The notes below the pieces were generated by a model. That model did not search any database. It had not been told where the DNA came from and worked only from the letters and a program-made list of their open reading frames with translations. A stretch of DNA of 64,000 nt from the NCBI GenBank assembly GCA_914767715.1, contig OU612070.1, positions 12,665,501 through 12,729,500 of the forward strand, in the 5' to 3' direction. This DNA is from Membranipora membranacea. Its lineage: Eukaryota > Bryozoa > Gymnolaemata > Cheilostomatida > Membraniporidae. How positions within the stretch are numbered: position 1 is the stretch's first letter; the number at the start of each line of letters is the position of its first letter. Below are positions 34,500 to 47,703 of this stretch, in pieces. Made by a program: the position numbers and the translations under genes.

Positions 34500-35409
34500 T
34501 ACTAGACTTGGACTTAGAAGGGCAGTCTATTACTGTGTGACCTTTCTTCTGGCACATGTGACAAATGGCGTGGGGACAATTTCTAATTCTGTGATGGGAT
34601 CACTACACTGGTAACGATGATTCAAGCCACTACTAGCTTGGGCTTTCCTACCATCTTTATCATTACTTTTACTTCTATCACGCCTGTCTTTGCTACGGCC
34701 TCTACTGTCATGGCGTGAATTTCGGTCACGAGAATCGTACCTCCTTCTACTGTCACGAGAATCGTGCCTACCTCTACTGCTACTACGACCGTCCTGGCGG
34801 GAATACCTTGGGTCATACCTGGCCTCAGCAACTTCCTGTTTAATGGGCACTGCAGGGACAATAATACTTGTACGCTCTAATTTCTGATCTGACTCAGCAG
34901 CTGTACCACGGCAGGCCAGTATACTACAAAGGGACTCCCAATCAAGGTCGTTTTTGGCCATTAATTCACGAGTTAATTTTTTCAGTGGATTTAAATATGC
35001 CTGTGGTACGGGACAAATGTCCCACACGTCTAATATAATCCCTACAATATTCGCTCGTCTGCTGACAAGCACTGTTAAAGTTCCATAATTCAACATTTAA
35101 TTACTCTTCTCTTTCGTAAGCGATTTTTAAAGCTTTTAAAACCTGGTCATAGGTCAGCTCTTCGCTTGAAAGATCTATACCTTGGGCCTGCAAGGCTTGG
35201 AAGCCGTCATTACTAATTGCCTTCAACAATGCACATAACTTCATTTCCTCATCGAACACGTTTACTTCGGTCTCAACTGATCCAATAGTCAACTTTTTGG
35301 TTCCCCTATTACAAACTTCAAACCTTACTGCGACAGTAAACCTGTCTAAAAACAACTTCCAAGAACCAAATACGTCCTTGGTAGGGAAGTCTCGATCTTT
35401 CGAGCCCAT
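34500..35409 (-). pseudogene. Ty3/gypsy gag relic with CCHC knuckle
   Basis: The likely start is the ATG at 35407-35409 (MGSKDRDFPTK). The first frame gives about 100 residues of capsid-like sequence (VFGSWKLFLDRFTVAVRFEV; LCALLKAISNDGFQALQAQG) ending at 35101. A shifted frame from 35096 continues with ELMAKNDLDWESLCSIL and a long Arg/Ser/Asp repeat region (RGRHDSRDSRRRYDSRDRN near 34690-34790), which would bind RNA. A further frameshift leads to CHMCQKKGHTVIDC (about 34525-34566), a clean C-x2-C-x4-H-x4-C zinc knuckle. It packages element RNA in intact relatives; here it is split into three frames. Confidence 0.75.
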
Positions 35410-35517
35410 GGTTACTTTTTGGGTTTTAATATACTTTTTGTTTTGTTTAGGGTAGGACACTTAAACAATAACAACAAACAAATTCCACCAAATTCACTAT
35501 ACAACAACAGTATAAAA

Positions 35518-35548
35518 AACTAACTAACCACTAACTAACCACTAACTA
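35518..35548. repeat. Short (CTAACCACTAA) tandem repeat
   Basis: About three imperfect units just upstream of gag on the minus strand, near the inferred 5' boundary of the gypsy element. Confidence 0.7.
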
Positions 35549-35689
35549 TCATTGTATTAACAGATAGAAAGCCTGATTAGATCGATGAACCAGAGGTCTT
35601 ACTTTCAGAGGAGTGACACGATTTACAAAATGTGAAAGTCCTATGTGTCAGAGTGAAAAGAATACAATAATGTTAAGATCATGCTATAC

Positions 35690-36445
35690 TTCTTCAGGAA
35701 TTGTCTAGATATGGCATTCAACCAGCTAAATTCCACATTACTACCTATTCGGAAAGGTGTCCTTCAAGGCTCAATCATTGCCCCAACATTTTTTTCTGTA
35801 TTCATCAATGATCATTTAAAATTTTTCAATTAGAGAGATCTTGCAATATTGATCTCAGTGAGATAAACCAATCCATCGAGAAATTGACAATGAAAATTTA
35901 GTGTTGGGTGATGCATTACAAAGAAGTAATGCATCACCCAACACTAAATTTTCATTATCAATTTCTGGATCTGAACTTAAGAGACAAGCCAAAACTAAAC
36001 TCCTTGGCTATAAGATACACGGCTAATCTTGCATTTCTGTTATCTAATCTATGGTATTCATATCTACTATAACTTAGCCCCTGCTCACATAACAAATCCA
36101 ATAGTTTTACTACAGAAGCGGGCTTTTAGGCTTATCACCTTCGTTCATTTCATTCTAAAGCATCTGATATCAACACAGGATCTTTCAAGATCATTAAATC
36201 TTCTCCCCTTACCACAGCTTACCTGTTATCTCTCTGCTATTTATGGCTATAAAATACTTAATATGTTGGCTCCATGTTATATATGTGAGCATTTTTCATT
36301 TAATATACATCGTTTTCAGATGAGAGACACGCATTATCTGAAACCTCCATCGAACAATTTTCCGACAATATGCATTGATGTATTTCATGTCTTCATTCTT
36401 TATTTATTCCAAAGTTATTTATTTTTGTCAATAAAACGTGAATGA
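35690..36445 (+). pseudogene. LINE fragment inside arm C
   Basis: The plus strand reads STLLPIRKGVLQGSIIAPTF with FSVFINDH (about 35735-35815), the KGVPQGSxLxPxLF motif of RT, then after a palindrome and a deletion the C-terminal PIVLLQKRAFRLITFVHFIL and PLPQLTCYLSAIYGYKILNM parts (36085-36270), ending near 36443. The tail resembles that of the LINE at 32491-33440, so both are probably one family. Confidence 0.7.
35879..35966. repeat. Palindrome in LINE sequence (41-bp arms)
   Basis: The arms 35879-35919 and 35926-35966 are reverse complements with one mismatch and a 6-nt loop. Confidence 0.9.
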
Positions 36446-36649
36446 TTTTTGAACCAATGCTGTTTCCATGCTTTGATAGGACTTGAAACTGCTGTGACAT
36501 CGATGCTTGAGAACTTGATTGTGGTTCCTGTGAAACTTAACACATCAAGGGCATTCTCTTATTTAATTAAATCTGTTCAAAGTGTGCAGTTCTTTTTGCT
36601 TATATACTTTTTGTTCGGTGATATTGATGCTAAACATATTATTATATAT

Positions 36650-38100
36650 TAGTTGATACTTTTTACATGTTATACAAAGAATAACAATTATAAAATGCCA
36701 GATTTTCTGTCAAATACCAGTTGATTCGTTAATTGAGTAGACTACAAATGCAAAAATTCCCAATATCCTGTTTCCTCTGGGTGTTTTCTATTGGATTGAC
36801 CTAGTGCCCATGCACAGTTGAGATGGCAGTAGGTACTGTGAACTCCTTTTTGTATTTTTTTAATTAGCCCAATTGATCGATCAGTTTTAAATAGGAGTTA
36901 AATAATCTTAGCAATCTCTTAAATTGCTGAATTCACTATCACTTATCCACATTAATCCTATTTAGTCTGACCATCAAAAAAGATCTTCTCTTTCTTGCCT
37001 TAGCTCACTTTGAAGTTTTCTGTTTATATTGCCTGTTGAAACCACTCCACGCTTTCTGTTAGGCATCGGCATTAGGCACTGGCAACGCAAACATATTTGT
37101 TATAACAGGATTCTCTTTGACTTTCTTGTTTTAAGTTAAGTGCACCAGAGTGACAGGGCCAAGCATCAGATAATAACCGTTCACCTTAGAGATGCTGACC
37201 CCAAGTTCGAAGATGAAGTAATCAACACGGAAAACTGATGGTGTGAGATATGATCTGTTACAACATGGTTGGTTTATCCTGTGTGAGGACACGATGAGAC
37301 AACTTATCGTAACATTTTCTTGTGTAACTCACACGCAGTCCACATAATTATGATATTTGACACAACCTGTACATGTGCAAATCGTGTGGTCTTATTGTCA
37401 TAATGAGATTTTGAACGTGATCCAGTCTAGGTAACAAATGAGAAAAGAAAATTAATGATTTGTTCCCTCTCTAAAAGGGAAATTTACATGAATACCAAGC
37501 AATGACCAGCTGAGTTCATCTGCATCGTACCTACACCACTTAGTGACAGTGATTCAACAAAAAACTATAGCGCTACCAGGTCAACACAATACCATGCATC
37601 TGCTTTATGAGATTTAGTACAGAAAATGATGGCGATTAACACATTATCTTATATTGATGCAGCTAGCCTAATTTTGTTTATCAAAACCAGGTAGTTTAAA
37701 AAGTAACATAAACTTGGTACCCCTACCTTAGCATACTCGCGTCTTCGCCTGTTGGCAAAGATAATAGTTTCACTAGGGAGTTAGTGCCTGTATTTCTGAC
37801 AATATCAAAAATCATGTTGCTATAATGAAGCTCAGTATTAATATGCTCACATGGCAGTTAGACATCGACTGTCTTAAAAATGTGTTCTAACAGGAGCGGG
37901 CCAATGTGTTGGCTCTGATTTGTGGATGGGGAGAAGAAGAGCCAATTTTGATAAATGGATGTACTTTTTGGGCTAGACTTTTTGGGCTAGACTTTTTGTC
38001 CTGATAACGCAATCAGTTCAGCGCCTGCATGGGCACCGCATTTTCATCACATCAACATCAATATCAATATCAATAGTCTTATACTTTCCTCAAACTAACT
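36650..38100. other. No recognisable gene; not shared with arm D
   Basis: AT-rich sequence. A 15-bp unit (CTTTTTGGGCTAGAC) is duplicated at about 37966-37998. Nothing coding that I can support. Confidence 0.4.
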
Positions 38101-39099
38101 AATCACCTGGCATTTGCTCTTCTTCTCCAAACCCAGCAATCAGAGCCCATTGGATAGGTCCTGGCCATCCTATGGGTTGTCTCATTCTAGCCTAGCCTAC
38201 AAATGCCAATCTCCATCACCAGGATACAGTGTGCCCTCTATGTACCACATGTATGTCCAACAGTCTGTTTTCAAGAATGCCTATTTTTTATTGACCATTC
38301 TTCTCTTAATCTCTTTGAATGACAGATGATCTCTGATAAATACATGGTCAATATTTTGAATTATCTTTGCACTGTATCCACACTTTCTCAGTAATGTATT
38401 TTCTTTTAAACTGCCACATATGATCTTATATGTGTTTCATTACAATGTGCCTTGTGATCAATGAATATTTATGGAGAATATTTATGTTCATCAATATGTA
38501 AATTCGAGGGGGAGGTAAGAAGCTAAAAATATAACAACCAGAATAAGCTCAGATGTAAAAATCTCCTTCTTATCTGTTAAACCAGGTGTGAGCAGGCCAG
38601 AGGCTGACACTCATGGCAGAGAAATGAAGTGAACAGTGTTTTCAACTAGACCACAGACTGCTCTCTCCCCCACGCTGATAAAATGATAAAGGCATGGATA
38701 GTGTCCGGGCAGGATCTGACATTTCATGCCCAGTCAGCACCCTGGCAAGAACTTATCCTGCAAGCAAGGCAATGTGACACTTGAAACTTGAATTTTTATT
38801 CTACTTTAAATCGTGATGCGATGAGTCAACATTAAAATTTCAACAATTTCAATGGTGACTCTTCTGCATCAGAATTGAAGTAAAAAAATTGTGTTACGTT
38901 ATCAGTGAAGAGTTTTTCTCAAAAAACTGTAGCGTTTTTTGTTGAAATTGTAATTATCAGGGTTGCTATTTTTATTGTGATGTATGATGAATATGAAGTG
39001 ATAGTGAAGAAAGATAATATATTTCATGATTAAAACTAAATTCAATGGTAAAACCCCTACTGTTGCAGATTGGCTTTTGCAAATCAGAAAATTGTACAC

Positions 39100-42000
39100 C
39101 GTGACACTGATAAATTGCGAAGGCCGAGTCTTCCATTATTGAAGATCTGGTTTTAGATGTCTCACCTCACTTGATGCAATGCCTTCCACGGACAAAATCA
39201 TCTTATAATCTTGTTGTTCTTTCTTGATCACTGAGCGTGCAAAACTACCAGCATTTCTTTAGTACACATGTGGGACATCTTTTCCCAGGCTCCGGCTTTT
39301 TGAATCATATGTTGAACACAAGAACTGAAACCCCTATATTATCAATGTTTGTAAATCGCTAACTTGTTTACAAACCCGAAAGATGTGCCATCATGAATTT
39401 TCAATTTGAAAGGGCTATAACATTTATTTATGAATGATAATGAAGTTCTACATCATTACATTTATATCATAATATTTGTAAGAATCCACAACAAAGTAAA
39501 CCACGACATTGTGCCTAGTATATTATTATCAAATTATACGCTTGCCAATTATGTAAAAAAAATACCTAAACTGCGATTATCGTTTTTGGCTTCCAAAAAA
39601 TCTATCTTGCTGCTGCAAAAGTAATTAAAAACCCAATTTAGCTCTCACAAATTTCTAATCTGAACTCTCGCTGAACTTCTGCCTCTAAATATGGACCAAA
39701 ATTAATGGGGTTTACAGGTCAACCTGCACCTAACACAACAGGATTACGGTCATTTTTTACCACTTAGTATTCAAAACATCAAAACATAAAAGATCAAGTG
39801 AACGTCATCTGCCTCTATCGATTCAGTTATGTGTAGAAAACCATAGAGTCAAGATGTGAAAACCAATATTAACTAGGAATACACCAGAGGTATGTCAATT
39901 TTAACTTTTAATTCTGATTTAAACTCTAATTTTTCAATGGTATACATAATTTGCTTATTGTTTTATAACTACATTGTAAATGAATTTTCTTGGAAAAACC
40001 ATTTTAATTTCGTATTTGATAATTTGATCATAATTTGATTAGTGTTACTCATGTTTTTCAAAAACAATTACAGGTTTCACGGACTTTAAATGGAATATGA
40101 AATATTATGGATAACAGACAAAATTAATAAATCGTAGGTCAGTGAACTTTGTCTAGATAATTCTAGTTATGAGAGTTCTACACCTAACCCAAACTCCTAA
40201 AGTTCATAGATAACTTTATAGTATTTATGGCAAAACTGAGAACTAACCAATAAAACATTTTCATCCTACTCATCAACTTACTTATATCTGTATGTTGAGT
40301 ATGCTTTGTGGTAATATTATAATAATCATGCCCAATTTTAATTCGATCATACATTGATGATCTTTTGTTGAAGTTGGCTTTTTGACAATACTTACACTAC
40401 GATTTTATGATGCGTTGTCTACACTAGGTATTTCTATTTTATCGGAGTTACCCTCTCTCTGAATTCATTTTAAACCATGGTCACATAACTAAATAAATAC
40501 CCTTCTTTGACCCTGCATATAATTGTTGTCAGGGCTCTAAACCACTCAGATTTATCTCAAATTACTAAGGTTTGTTGGTTAAACTGAGGCAATTCAGGGT
40601 ATTTTGGACTCCTCTATTCATTTAAGATGGGGAAGTCGTCTCAGTGTGGTCTACTTGTATGATTATATGACATGATATTATATTATGTTGTAATATATAA
40701 AACATAAAACCAAGATGCAGTTAATAATGATGATGATGATCTGAACTCCGAAAAAGAAAAATTCTTTCGCAGTGCCCTATAAATTGCTCTCTAGGCTTCG
40801 GTGACCGGACCTGTTACAATAGCTTATAGAGCATACACATCCTCAACTGTTTATGAACAGGGCATTTTCTCTAGGTATAATTAAAATATTAAGTGTCTGT
40901 CAAATTTGACAAACAGTTGTGATGTTTTAATAAATTGAACCTAACCTCTTATATAAATTAAATTAAATTATGACGGTGTCTGCCAATGGTATGTGGTGTG
41001 CTATATGGATAAACAGGAGAGTTGCTTCTACCAATTTCAGAGTCAGTAATTTTAACAAAGTCATTTTATCAACAACTGCCTATGTTTTGCCGTGTTTGTG
41101 TAAATTTTGTTTGTTGCCCAGTCCACTGTATCGATGTTATAAACTATCTATTCAAAGCAAGGAGTAACGGCTGTTCCTAGTCGAAAGTGAATGTATAAAC
41201 AAAAAGACTAAGTTATGATGAGTAGAAGATAATCAGACACAGCCTATCCCATGGATTAATGGTTAAGTCTAGTCAATGTGATAGAAAAGACCAATGCATT
41301 GGCAAAACTTCTTTCGGATTATAATCTGGTACACAAATTACAGTTACCTGTGTTCTTGTATTTTACAATTACAATATTATCTGCTGTTATTAGTACATAG
41401 ATTAGGATCGCTTTTTTGGATATTTAGTACTTAGCAGCAATCACCATCAGGACTGACAATGTAAGTGAAAATGACCGAACACTCTGTGCATGTGAGTGAG
41501 TAATAGCTCGTACTCGTAGCTAAATTTTCGCCGTGCACTTATTTAAAAATATTTACTAAGTAGATCAGTAAGCCTCAAGATCACTCAGTAGGCTAAGTAG
41601 TTTCCCTTTACAATGTGTCATCTCTAAGTATCTGTTTGTGATCGAGTGAGATAAATTTGGATGGTTGTACTACTAAAAATATGACACTAGATATTTAAAT
41701 CTTCAGTAATAAGTAGCACTGATAAATAGTTAAATATCTAATGTTGCATACGATTACCAAGCTAGCCCTCTAAGTGAGTATAGGATTTAAAGAAAAACTG
41801 CCTAATTTGACTAAATTATAGTACCCCACTTGGTCTTGCATCTTACCCTCAAGGATTCTGATTTTGCCTACACTTTTTCTACGGCCCTTGTTGTTGTTGT
41901 TGGTGTCTGGTCCAAACTTTCATGTAATCATTGTTTGAATCAAGCTTCCTTCCTATGAGTTAACAAGCCTGCATAAAGTAACGTCAGCAGTTTTGCCATT

Positions 42001-42780
42001 GGGAGAAAAGGTTAGGGGCAGCAAGATGATCAAGATCGGTCGGGGAAACCGCATGTCTTTCAAAGTCTTGTTTGCTACCTTTTCATTGACGGAGTGTTAT
42101 TGTGTGGAAACCAAAGTTTTATATATACATACATTTCTATTTGCATTCGCCATCATCTGAGGATGTTCTCTCTGATGTGCAAAAAAATCAAAATGAAATC
42201 AAGAGACTAGAAATTCTGACTTAATTCCTCTCCTTTATCAATCCTTAGAATATGTTAAATCAATTTTATCTTTGCCAAATGTTCTCTTCATCACTGAAGA
42301 GGCAGCTCAGTAGCATGAATGAGCGGTGGATTATCCCTGCTTCAGATAATTTCATCAGCAGCCTCCTTGTTTGTTCTAAGATATTGATCATATCAAACAT
42401 ATTCCTGAAGTTTTTTAATCCAAGCTGTTTTAGAAATGGTGTCCACTTCTGATCACCACTACTTTTTTTAAATAATCCTAATCAATCAAAACTTCATGGG
42501 GCTTTGAGCAACAGTAAGAAAATTTTGTTTCTGTGTGTATTATGAAAAAACAGAATCAAAATCGTTCGTCGTTGAGATTGGTAAGATATGTACAGACCAT
42601 TTTTGGAAAAGCGCACAATATCACCGTGATTCAGTCAAGCTAATATATGTAAGGGATGTGGCACTGCCTGAACTCAAGTTTGAGAAATATTCCATACATA
42701 ATGAAATTTCAAATAATCACCTTTAATTAAGTATAGCGAAAAGTAGTCTATGGCTTTGAGAACTTGTTTTAAGGAAGTAC
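39100..42780. other. No recognisable gene; insertion in arm C or deletion in arm D
   Basis: About 3.7 kb with no counterpart in the other arm. I see AT-rich DNA, a short (GAT)n tract near 40726-40740 and no coding region I would defend. A 63-codon frame at 42535-42726 is open but unrecognised. Confidence 0.4.
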
Positions 42781-43499
42781 ATTTCATAACCAAATTTTCC
42801 TTTGATCATTGAGCTGAAGGTTAGAGGATAGATGGAATCTTATTAATCTCATGTTATTAATACCTTTCTTGGCTCTTGTATCAACTTCAAATATCAAAAT
42901 ATTTATTTTGCATGAAATTGGCTTGTAGTTTTCCGTGATGAAGATAATGTATATGTTTATGATAAGCTTCAAAATGAAAATGCACATGAGGAACACTTAC
43001 AAATGTAGGTATAGATCACTGACACACGCATCTAAGCTCAAACTGGTTTTGCCCGCAGACATTAATCCAATTTTTATCACTTAAACCTGTTGTTCACACT
43101 GAAAAGTGAGAGAAAAGTTCCATAATGTATTGAGTCCAGGGTGCCCAATATTCAAATCGTAGGAAGCTGGGTGCTTTAGGCATGCCTGAGCCCTTCGCAG
43201 ATTTGGAAGCTTGGCGCATGTGAGAGACCAAGCTTTGTGTGAGGTGGGCCCCAGCAGTATTTGAGTCCATGGCTTTTAATTTTGCTGATTGAAAAAATGA
43301 TATGAAAATCAATCACGTCTGCTTCAGAAAAAAGAATAGCATATCATCTCGAGGAGTGTGAGCCTAAGTTTAAAAGGAGAACAATTTGTAAACATGGTAG
43401 TAAACAAGTTGTCATTGTGAAATGATATGCAGCTGGTAAAGTTGATGACATAACTAAAAATGCTCCTTGGATATATTATTTAAGGATTGTGATAATGTA

Positions 43500-45400
43500 T
43501 TTTTGCTGTACCATTACTACTGTTGTGAAAAGCATACACTCACCTACAAACAATAATGTTTCAATGTGGCAAGCATATCGAGGGAAAGTTTACGTAGCAG
43601 TGTGTTGTGTTCAGTGCAGTTAGGTGTAAAGTAATGTGGCTAGAATTAAAGCGTGATATTTTAATTATCTAAATATACCCTTAGTTCGTGACCCAAGAAA
43701 CCATATGTTATGATCATAGTGTGGTTATTTCTGACACTCAGTTAAGAAATGTATCAACGGAAAATATGGTTTCGCCTAGAATCTTCCTACATCATCTTAT
43801 TTTTATCAATCATACGTAAACCTTAATGCAGCCTCAGACGTCTCTTTAAGCACAATATGTTGCTACTTCTATGCTGTTACTTTATGAGTCATCTGGTTTA
43901 CTCATCTCTACGCTCTGTTTACACCAAGGTATAAAAGCCTATTACGTTCATACACTACTTGTATCACACTCAAATTGCTGCTCTTGGTTTACACTTAAAC
44001 CAGAGATTTCAGATGTTCTCCCTGTTGTGAAAAAAATTATTACCCTATCAAAAAATAAAATGTGAAACTTACTCATCAATTGAAATCAATTTTTTTAACA
44101 AAGCTATGAGTCATATGAATTGAAATGAAATTTTTAGGTGGATGCAAAAACGTGAATATATCAAATAAAAAGCGATGTCCATGAATTCTTTAAAACTCAC
44201 TGATGATATAGCTTATACCATGAGGTATTATACAGCAAAGTAGAAAATAAAAGTGAAAGGCTGGGTGACACAATGGCCGTAGACTTAATTCTGTAGACAT
44301 AATAGATTGTCCTGAAGTCATTTGTCCTGATATTGACAAGGAAAACAGTTTGAAGTGGTAATCTATATGCCTTAGGATCTTATGGTGAGAGGCTGGGAGA
44401 GACTGCGACACAAACAGTAAGTTGCTATCAATGTCTGTCACGGAAAGTTTGCGAGTAAGTCACCTGATATTATGGGACTGCCGCAATATCCTTACACAAG
44501 GTGTATATGCGTTATATGTGCAATGGCAAAATGGTGCATCATCACAGCTGTTAATGTAGCGGAAAGTGGGGCTAGGGGTGAAACATGAATTGAGATTGTT
44601 TCTGAACACATTAGATTTTGCCACTTTCAGACTGAAATACTGGTAATTAGCGTGATAGAAACACATTAAAGGTGTGATACACAAAAAAAAAAGTGTTACA
44701 GACAAAGTGGTGTTGCTGTCACATTCATTTAAACTGGAATTGCATATCATTTTGACCAGTCATTGGAGTCCTCAGTCCAACCAGTCCGACTCAGTCCGAC
44801 CAGTCCTCATGTCCAAAGACTGGTTTGACATGAGTGGGTTGTAATTTGTTTCCTAAAGTGCTGTCTGAGGAGTTTCCGCATACTATCTAGCATACTAGGC
44901 ATTACTGTCCCTAACATTCTGTATACATGATGAAAACAACATTTTCAAAAAAAAAATCTATATACCTTATATTTTGTTTGGTGGAAAGGTATAAACTTAC
45001 GAATAGTATTAGTAAACATCATCATAAATCTTGGTTATCATTTTCAACACTTTGAATGCATTTGATATTTTTTCATAGTTCTTGCATGATCCTGCTTTCA
45101 AGTATTAGATAGATTGTCATGAATTTTTTCCAACCATATTTTCTGAGTGGTAATTGGCTCTTTTGAATACACTGCCTCATGCCCAATCTAAATTAAAACT
45201 GCATACTGCCTTACCCTGAAATCAGACAATTCAGCCATAAGAGAATTGTGCAAGAATTCATATTGTCATATGACCTGTATTATTTTTTATATTACTCATC
45301 TGTAACATAAAAACTACAATTTGGTCCACTCTGGTACAGGAGTGTTGGAAGCAAGAGATTTCATCATATTACAGGAAAAATGTCTGAGCACTAGAACTGT
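43500..45400. other. Sequence with no recognisable gene
   Basis: AT-rich. A CAGTCCGAC-type short repeat lies at about 44765-44811 and a poly(A) run near 44683-44692. Confidence 0.4.
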
Positions 45401-45412
45401 TACAGATAATCT

Positions 45413-45640
45413 TTGGTGAGATCTCGAATAGAGGAAACATTTATGTATAAAACATGTATGCTGTTGTCAGAATTTGATGTTATAAAACACTTTGACAGTA
45501 GTCTTGTTTCACGTGGTGCTGACATGAGTGTTTTTTCTGAAGGATTAGATGCCAACGAAAAGGCGTTGCTACAAGGTATTATTAACCAATTGATTTTTTT
45601 TAAGTCAAACATGTTTTGTTCTCCTGTGCATCTGTTAACC
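45413..45640 (+). other. Possible exon, unrecognised
   Basis: The plus-strand frame reads EETFMYKTCMLLSEFDVIKH, then RGADMSVFSEGLDANEKALL, and could end at a donor-like CAAG|GTATTA near 45575. Codon content looks protein-like. No convincing acceptor is seen upstream (the ACAG near 45405 gives an in-frame stop), and I do not recognise the protein. Confidence 0.25.
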
Positions 45641-45884
45641 ACGTGACATATACTCATTCTTTCCCACAAACACCTCCCAGTCTTCCAAACAACTCTTCAA
45701 TGATTAATGTTGGCCAAGGCATCAGCTTTATAAATCAAATCAGTATTTGGTGAGAAAATCTATAGAAAACTGCTATTAATGGAATACCCATGTAGGCCGT
45801 AGGCCTAACACGTTCACAAGAGTCAACATAATGAGGTTCAATCACATCGAAATGATTTCTCAGCATGAAGAGCAAATAAAAACG

Positions 45885-46140
45885 ATGAAATTTAATTTCA
45901 AAAGGGACATTTATTGATAAGACACATGTATTATTGCCAATATTCAATATCTCAATGCAACGTGAGGACGAAACAGATGGGTTTGCAAAGATATTGCAAT
46001 TGATATTTGATTAGAAAATCTCCAGCAAACTGCTATTGATTAAAGACTTACTTTGCAGCTGCTATTTTATATCGCATCTTATCTGCCATATTCCGTTCTG
46101 TCATGTGAGTGGATTTCAGCTTTAGAATTCTTATATTGAG
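45885..46140. repeat. Dispersed repeat, matches 24525-24705
   Basis: Second copy of the repeat at 24525-24705, with about 70 extra bases. It also partly repeats its own left flank (GAAAATCT...AAACTGCTATT at 45753 and 46014). Confidence 0.6.
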
Positions 46141-46849
46141 AGAGTTGTGGTCTCTCAAACCTTCAAGGCAGCTATAGTTTCGGAGAGTATACTGAGATTT
46201 GGTGTGAGATCATACTGTATTGATTATCATCAAATATTACTGTCAAACTGGAACAGGTGGTAAAAAAAAATTACATGGTGAAAAGTGATAGGTGCAGTTA
46301 TAGAATATACGTCAAAGCTGACTGTTTATTTCTTATAACGTCTATTCTGCGGCGACAGCGTTGGTTTTAATGATGATGACGCAATAATAGAATGGAAATT
46401 AATGTCTGTAGAAATGTCATATAACAATAATATTTAATACCAAAAAACCATGATGCAAAAGGAAAAATATATTTGCTTCAAACACATCTCATATACCTTG
46501 TGTATAGCTGCAATTAAAGTTGAAAGCTTGATTGAAATAAATATATTATATAAACAACTTTTTTGCTGATTCCTTAACTTGGTGCTTGGTGGTATGGAAT
46601 CAGCTACTGTTCACCACATGTTCATGTAAGAAACTAAAATTGTAATAATTATGCCTGACGCAACACGCTGTGTGTATGCAATGCACAGTGCAACAATTGA
46701 AGCCCGAAATACGAGCGACGGCCCATAGCTCGGTGAGCAAGCATAGCCGACACTCCAAGACAATCAATGAAGCACATCGCAGCTACACATACAATGAATA
46801 TGATATTTTAATAGTCGCACAGATATGATGATGATCAAAATAATATGGG

Positions 46850-46890
46850 TGCAGGCGGGAATCGAACCCAAGTCTATTGGACCAACAATT
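46850..46890 (-). repeat. tRNA-like 3' end (B box), probably SINE or tRNA relic
   Basis: The minus strand reads GGGTTCGATTCCCGCCTGCA, with GTTCGATTCC matching the RNA polymerase III B box and a T-arm-like stem. No matching acceptor or anticodon arm is found upstream on that strand, so it is not an intact tRNA gene. Confidence 0.4.
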
Positions 46891-47590
46891 TCTTCATCAT
46901 ATTATTAAAAGTTTTACATCAGAAATATAATTAATAAGTGCATGCATCAAAAATCAATCTCATTCGTGGCAGTGTTTCTTGCAATCATCATAACCTTATA
47001 AAATGTTGAAGGTTTGTGTTGGAAACAACTCATACATTTAACAACAAGGAGATTTTATTCTGGTGACTGTTTTACTATACCTGTTACGACGTAGATCTGA
47101 GTTTTTCCATGGTTTGCTGGTACAACAGCAAGAGGGGCCTTTGGTTCAGAGCTAATAGAATATCTTCTTTCAACACAGACTTCAAAGAGAATTGCAGAGT
47201 TACAACTTGGATTGTATCTTTACAGGGTCTAAGAGGGCCCCGGTCTTTTGTGTGTTACGGATCGATGGACTTGAATATTGATTCAGTAGTTACTCACCTA
47301 ACATATTTATCCTCTTTTAATTGGTTCAAGCAATGATGTCACTGATCAGTACCAAAAAAATTCCCGCTTTAATTGTTTACAGAGTAAAAATGAATATATG
47401 AAACCCAATCTGAATTGGTAAACAAGATGTATTAGTCAACATTGTTTATTTTCAGCCAAAATCCATATTATCATATGCTCAATACCAACACCACAATCTT
47501 TTTTAGTACTATGTTATGCAGACTGCTTCAGAGTTCTCAGTTGTCTGGTAAGAGAAAGCTGATAACAATTTTTTGAAGATTGTCAACAGC

Positions 47591-47596
47591 TTTATT
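47591..47596 (-). terminator. Poly(A) signal of the GTPase-like gene
   Basis: AATAAA on the minus strand, 107 bp past the stop codon. Confidence 0.6.
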
Positions 47597-47703
47597 TCAA
47601 GTTGCAATAAAAGCAACGTTGTGAATTTTTTTTCAACAAAAACAAACAATAATGGCTATAACAAAAACTTATATTGAGCAAACATACTACTTTAGAATAT
47701 CAT

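Larger units (their letters stand above)
25758..35510 (-). mobile_element. Composite retroelement unit, copy B (longer)
   Basis: From 25758 to about 31790 this matches copy A (1864-8445). Beyond that it continues into the rest of a Ty3/gypsy element up to gag near 35409. Minus-strand order: gag, RT, RNase H, integrase, zinc-knuckle ORF3, a 35-nt segment that is the palindrome loop in A, BEL/Pao RT-RNase H and integrase, SGNH-like fragment, AT-rich end. So two different LTR-retrotransposon pol genes sit head to tail. A LINE is inserted in the RNase H. I found no convincing LTR pair, primer-binding site or target-site duplication, so the true element ends are uncertain. Confidence 0.7.
35570..43500 (+). 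repeat. Arm C of a long diverged inverted duplication
   Basis: Blocks of this region match the reverse complement of 58850-61760 in consistent order: 35570-35690 with 61630-61760, 36449-36485 with 61140-61175, 38100-38400 with 60930-61140, 38640-38720 with 60100-60230, 38990-39090 with 59870-59960, and 42785-43420 with 58960-59660. Similarity is perhaps 70-75 percent by eye with many indels. A LINE sits at 35690-36445, and 36500-38100 and 39100-42780 have no counterpart. Most of the arm is non-coding. Confidence 0.7.

Noticed and set aside
34690-34887. Plus-strand Leu/Arg/Ser-rich frame
   Set aside because: Antisense shadow of the Arg/Ser/Asp repeats in gag.
42535-42726. 63-codon frame that looks mildly protein-like
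   Set aside because: No motif, no splice signals and no matching sequence in the other inverted arm.
46850-46890. Functional tRNA gene
   Set aside because: Only a T-arm-like end exists; no acceptor partner, D-arm or anticodon arm on the same strand.
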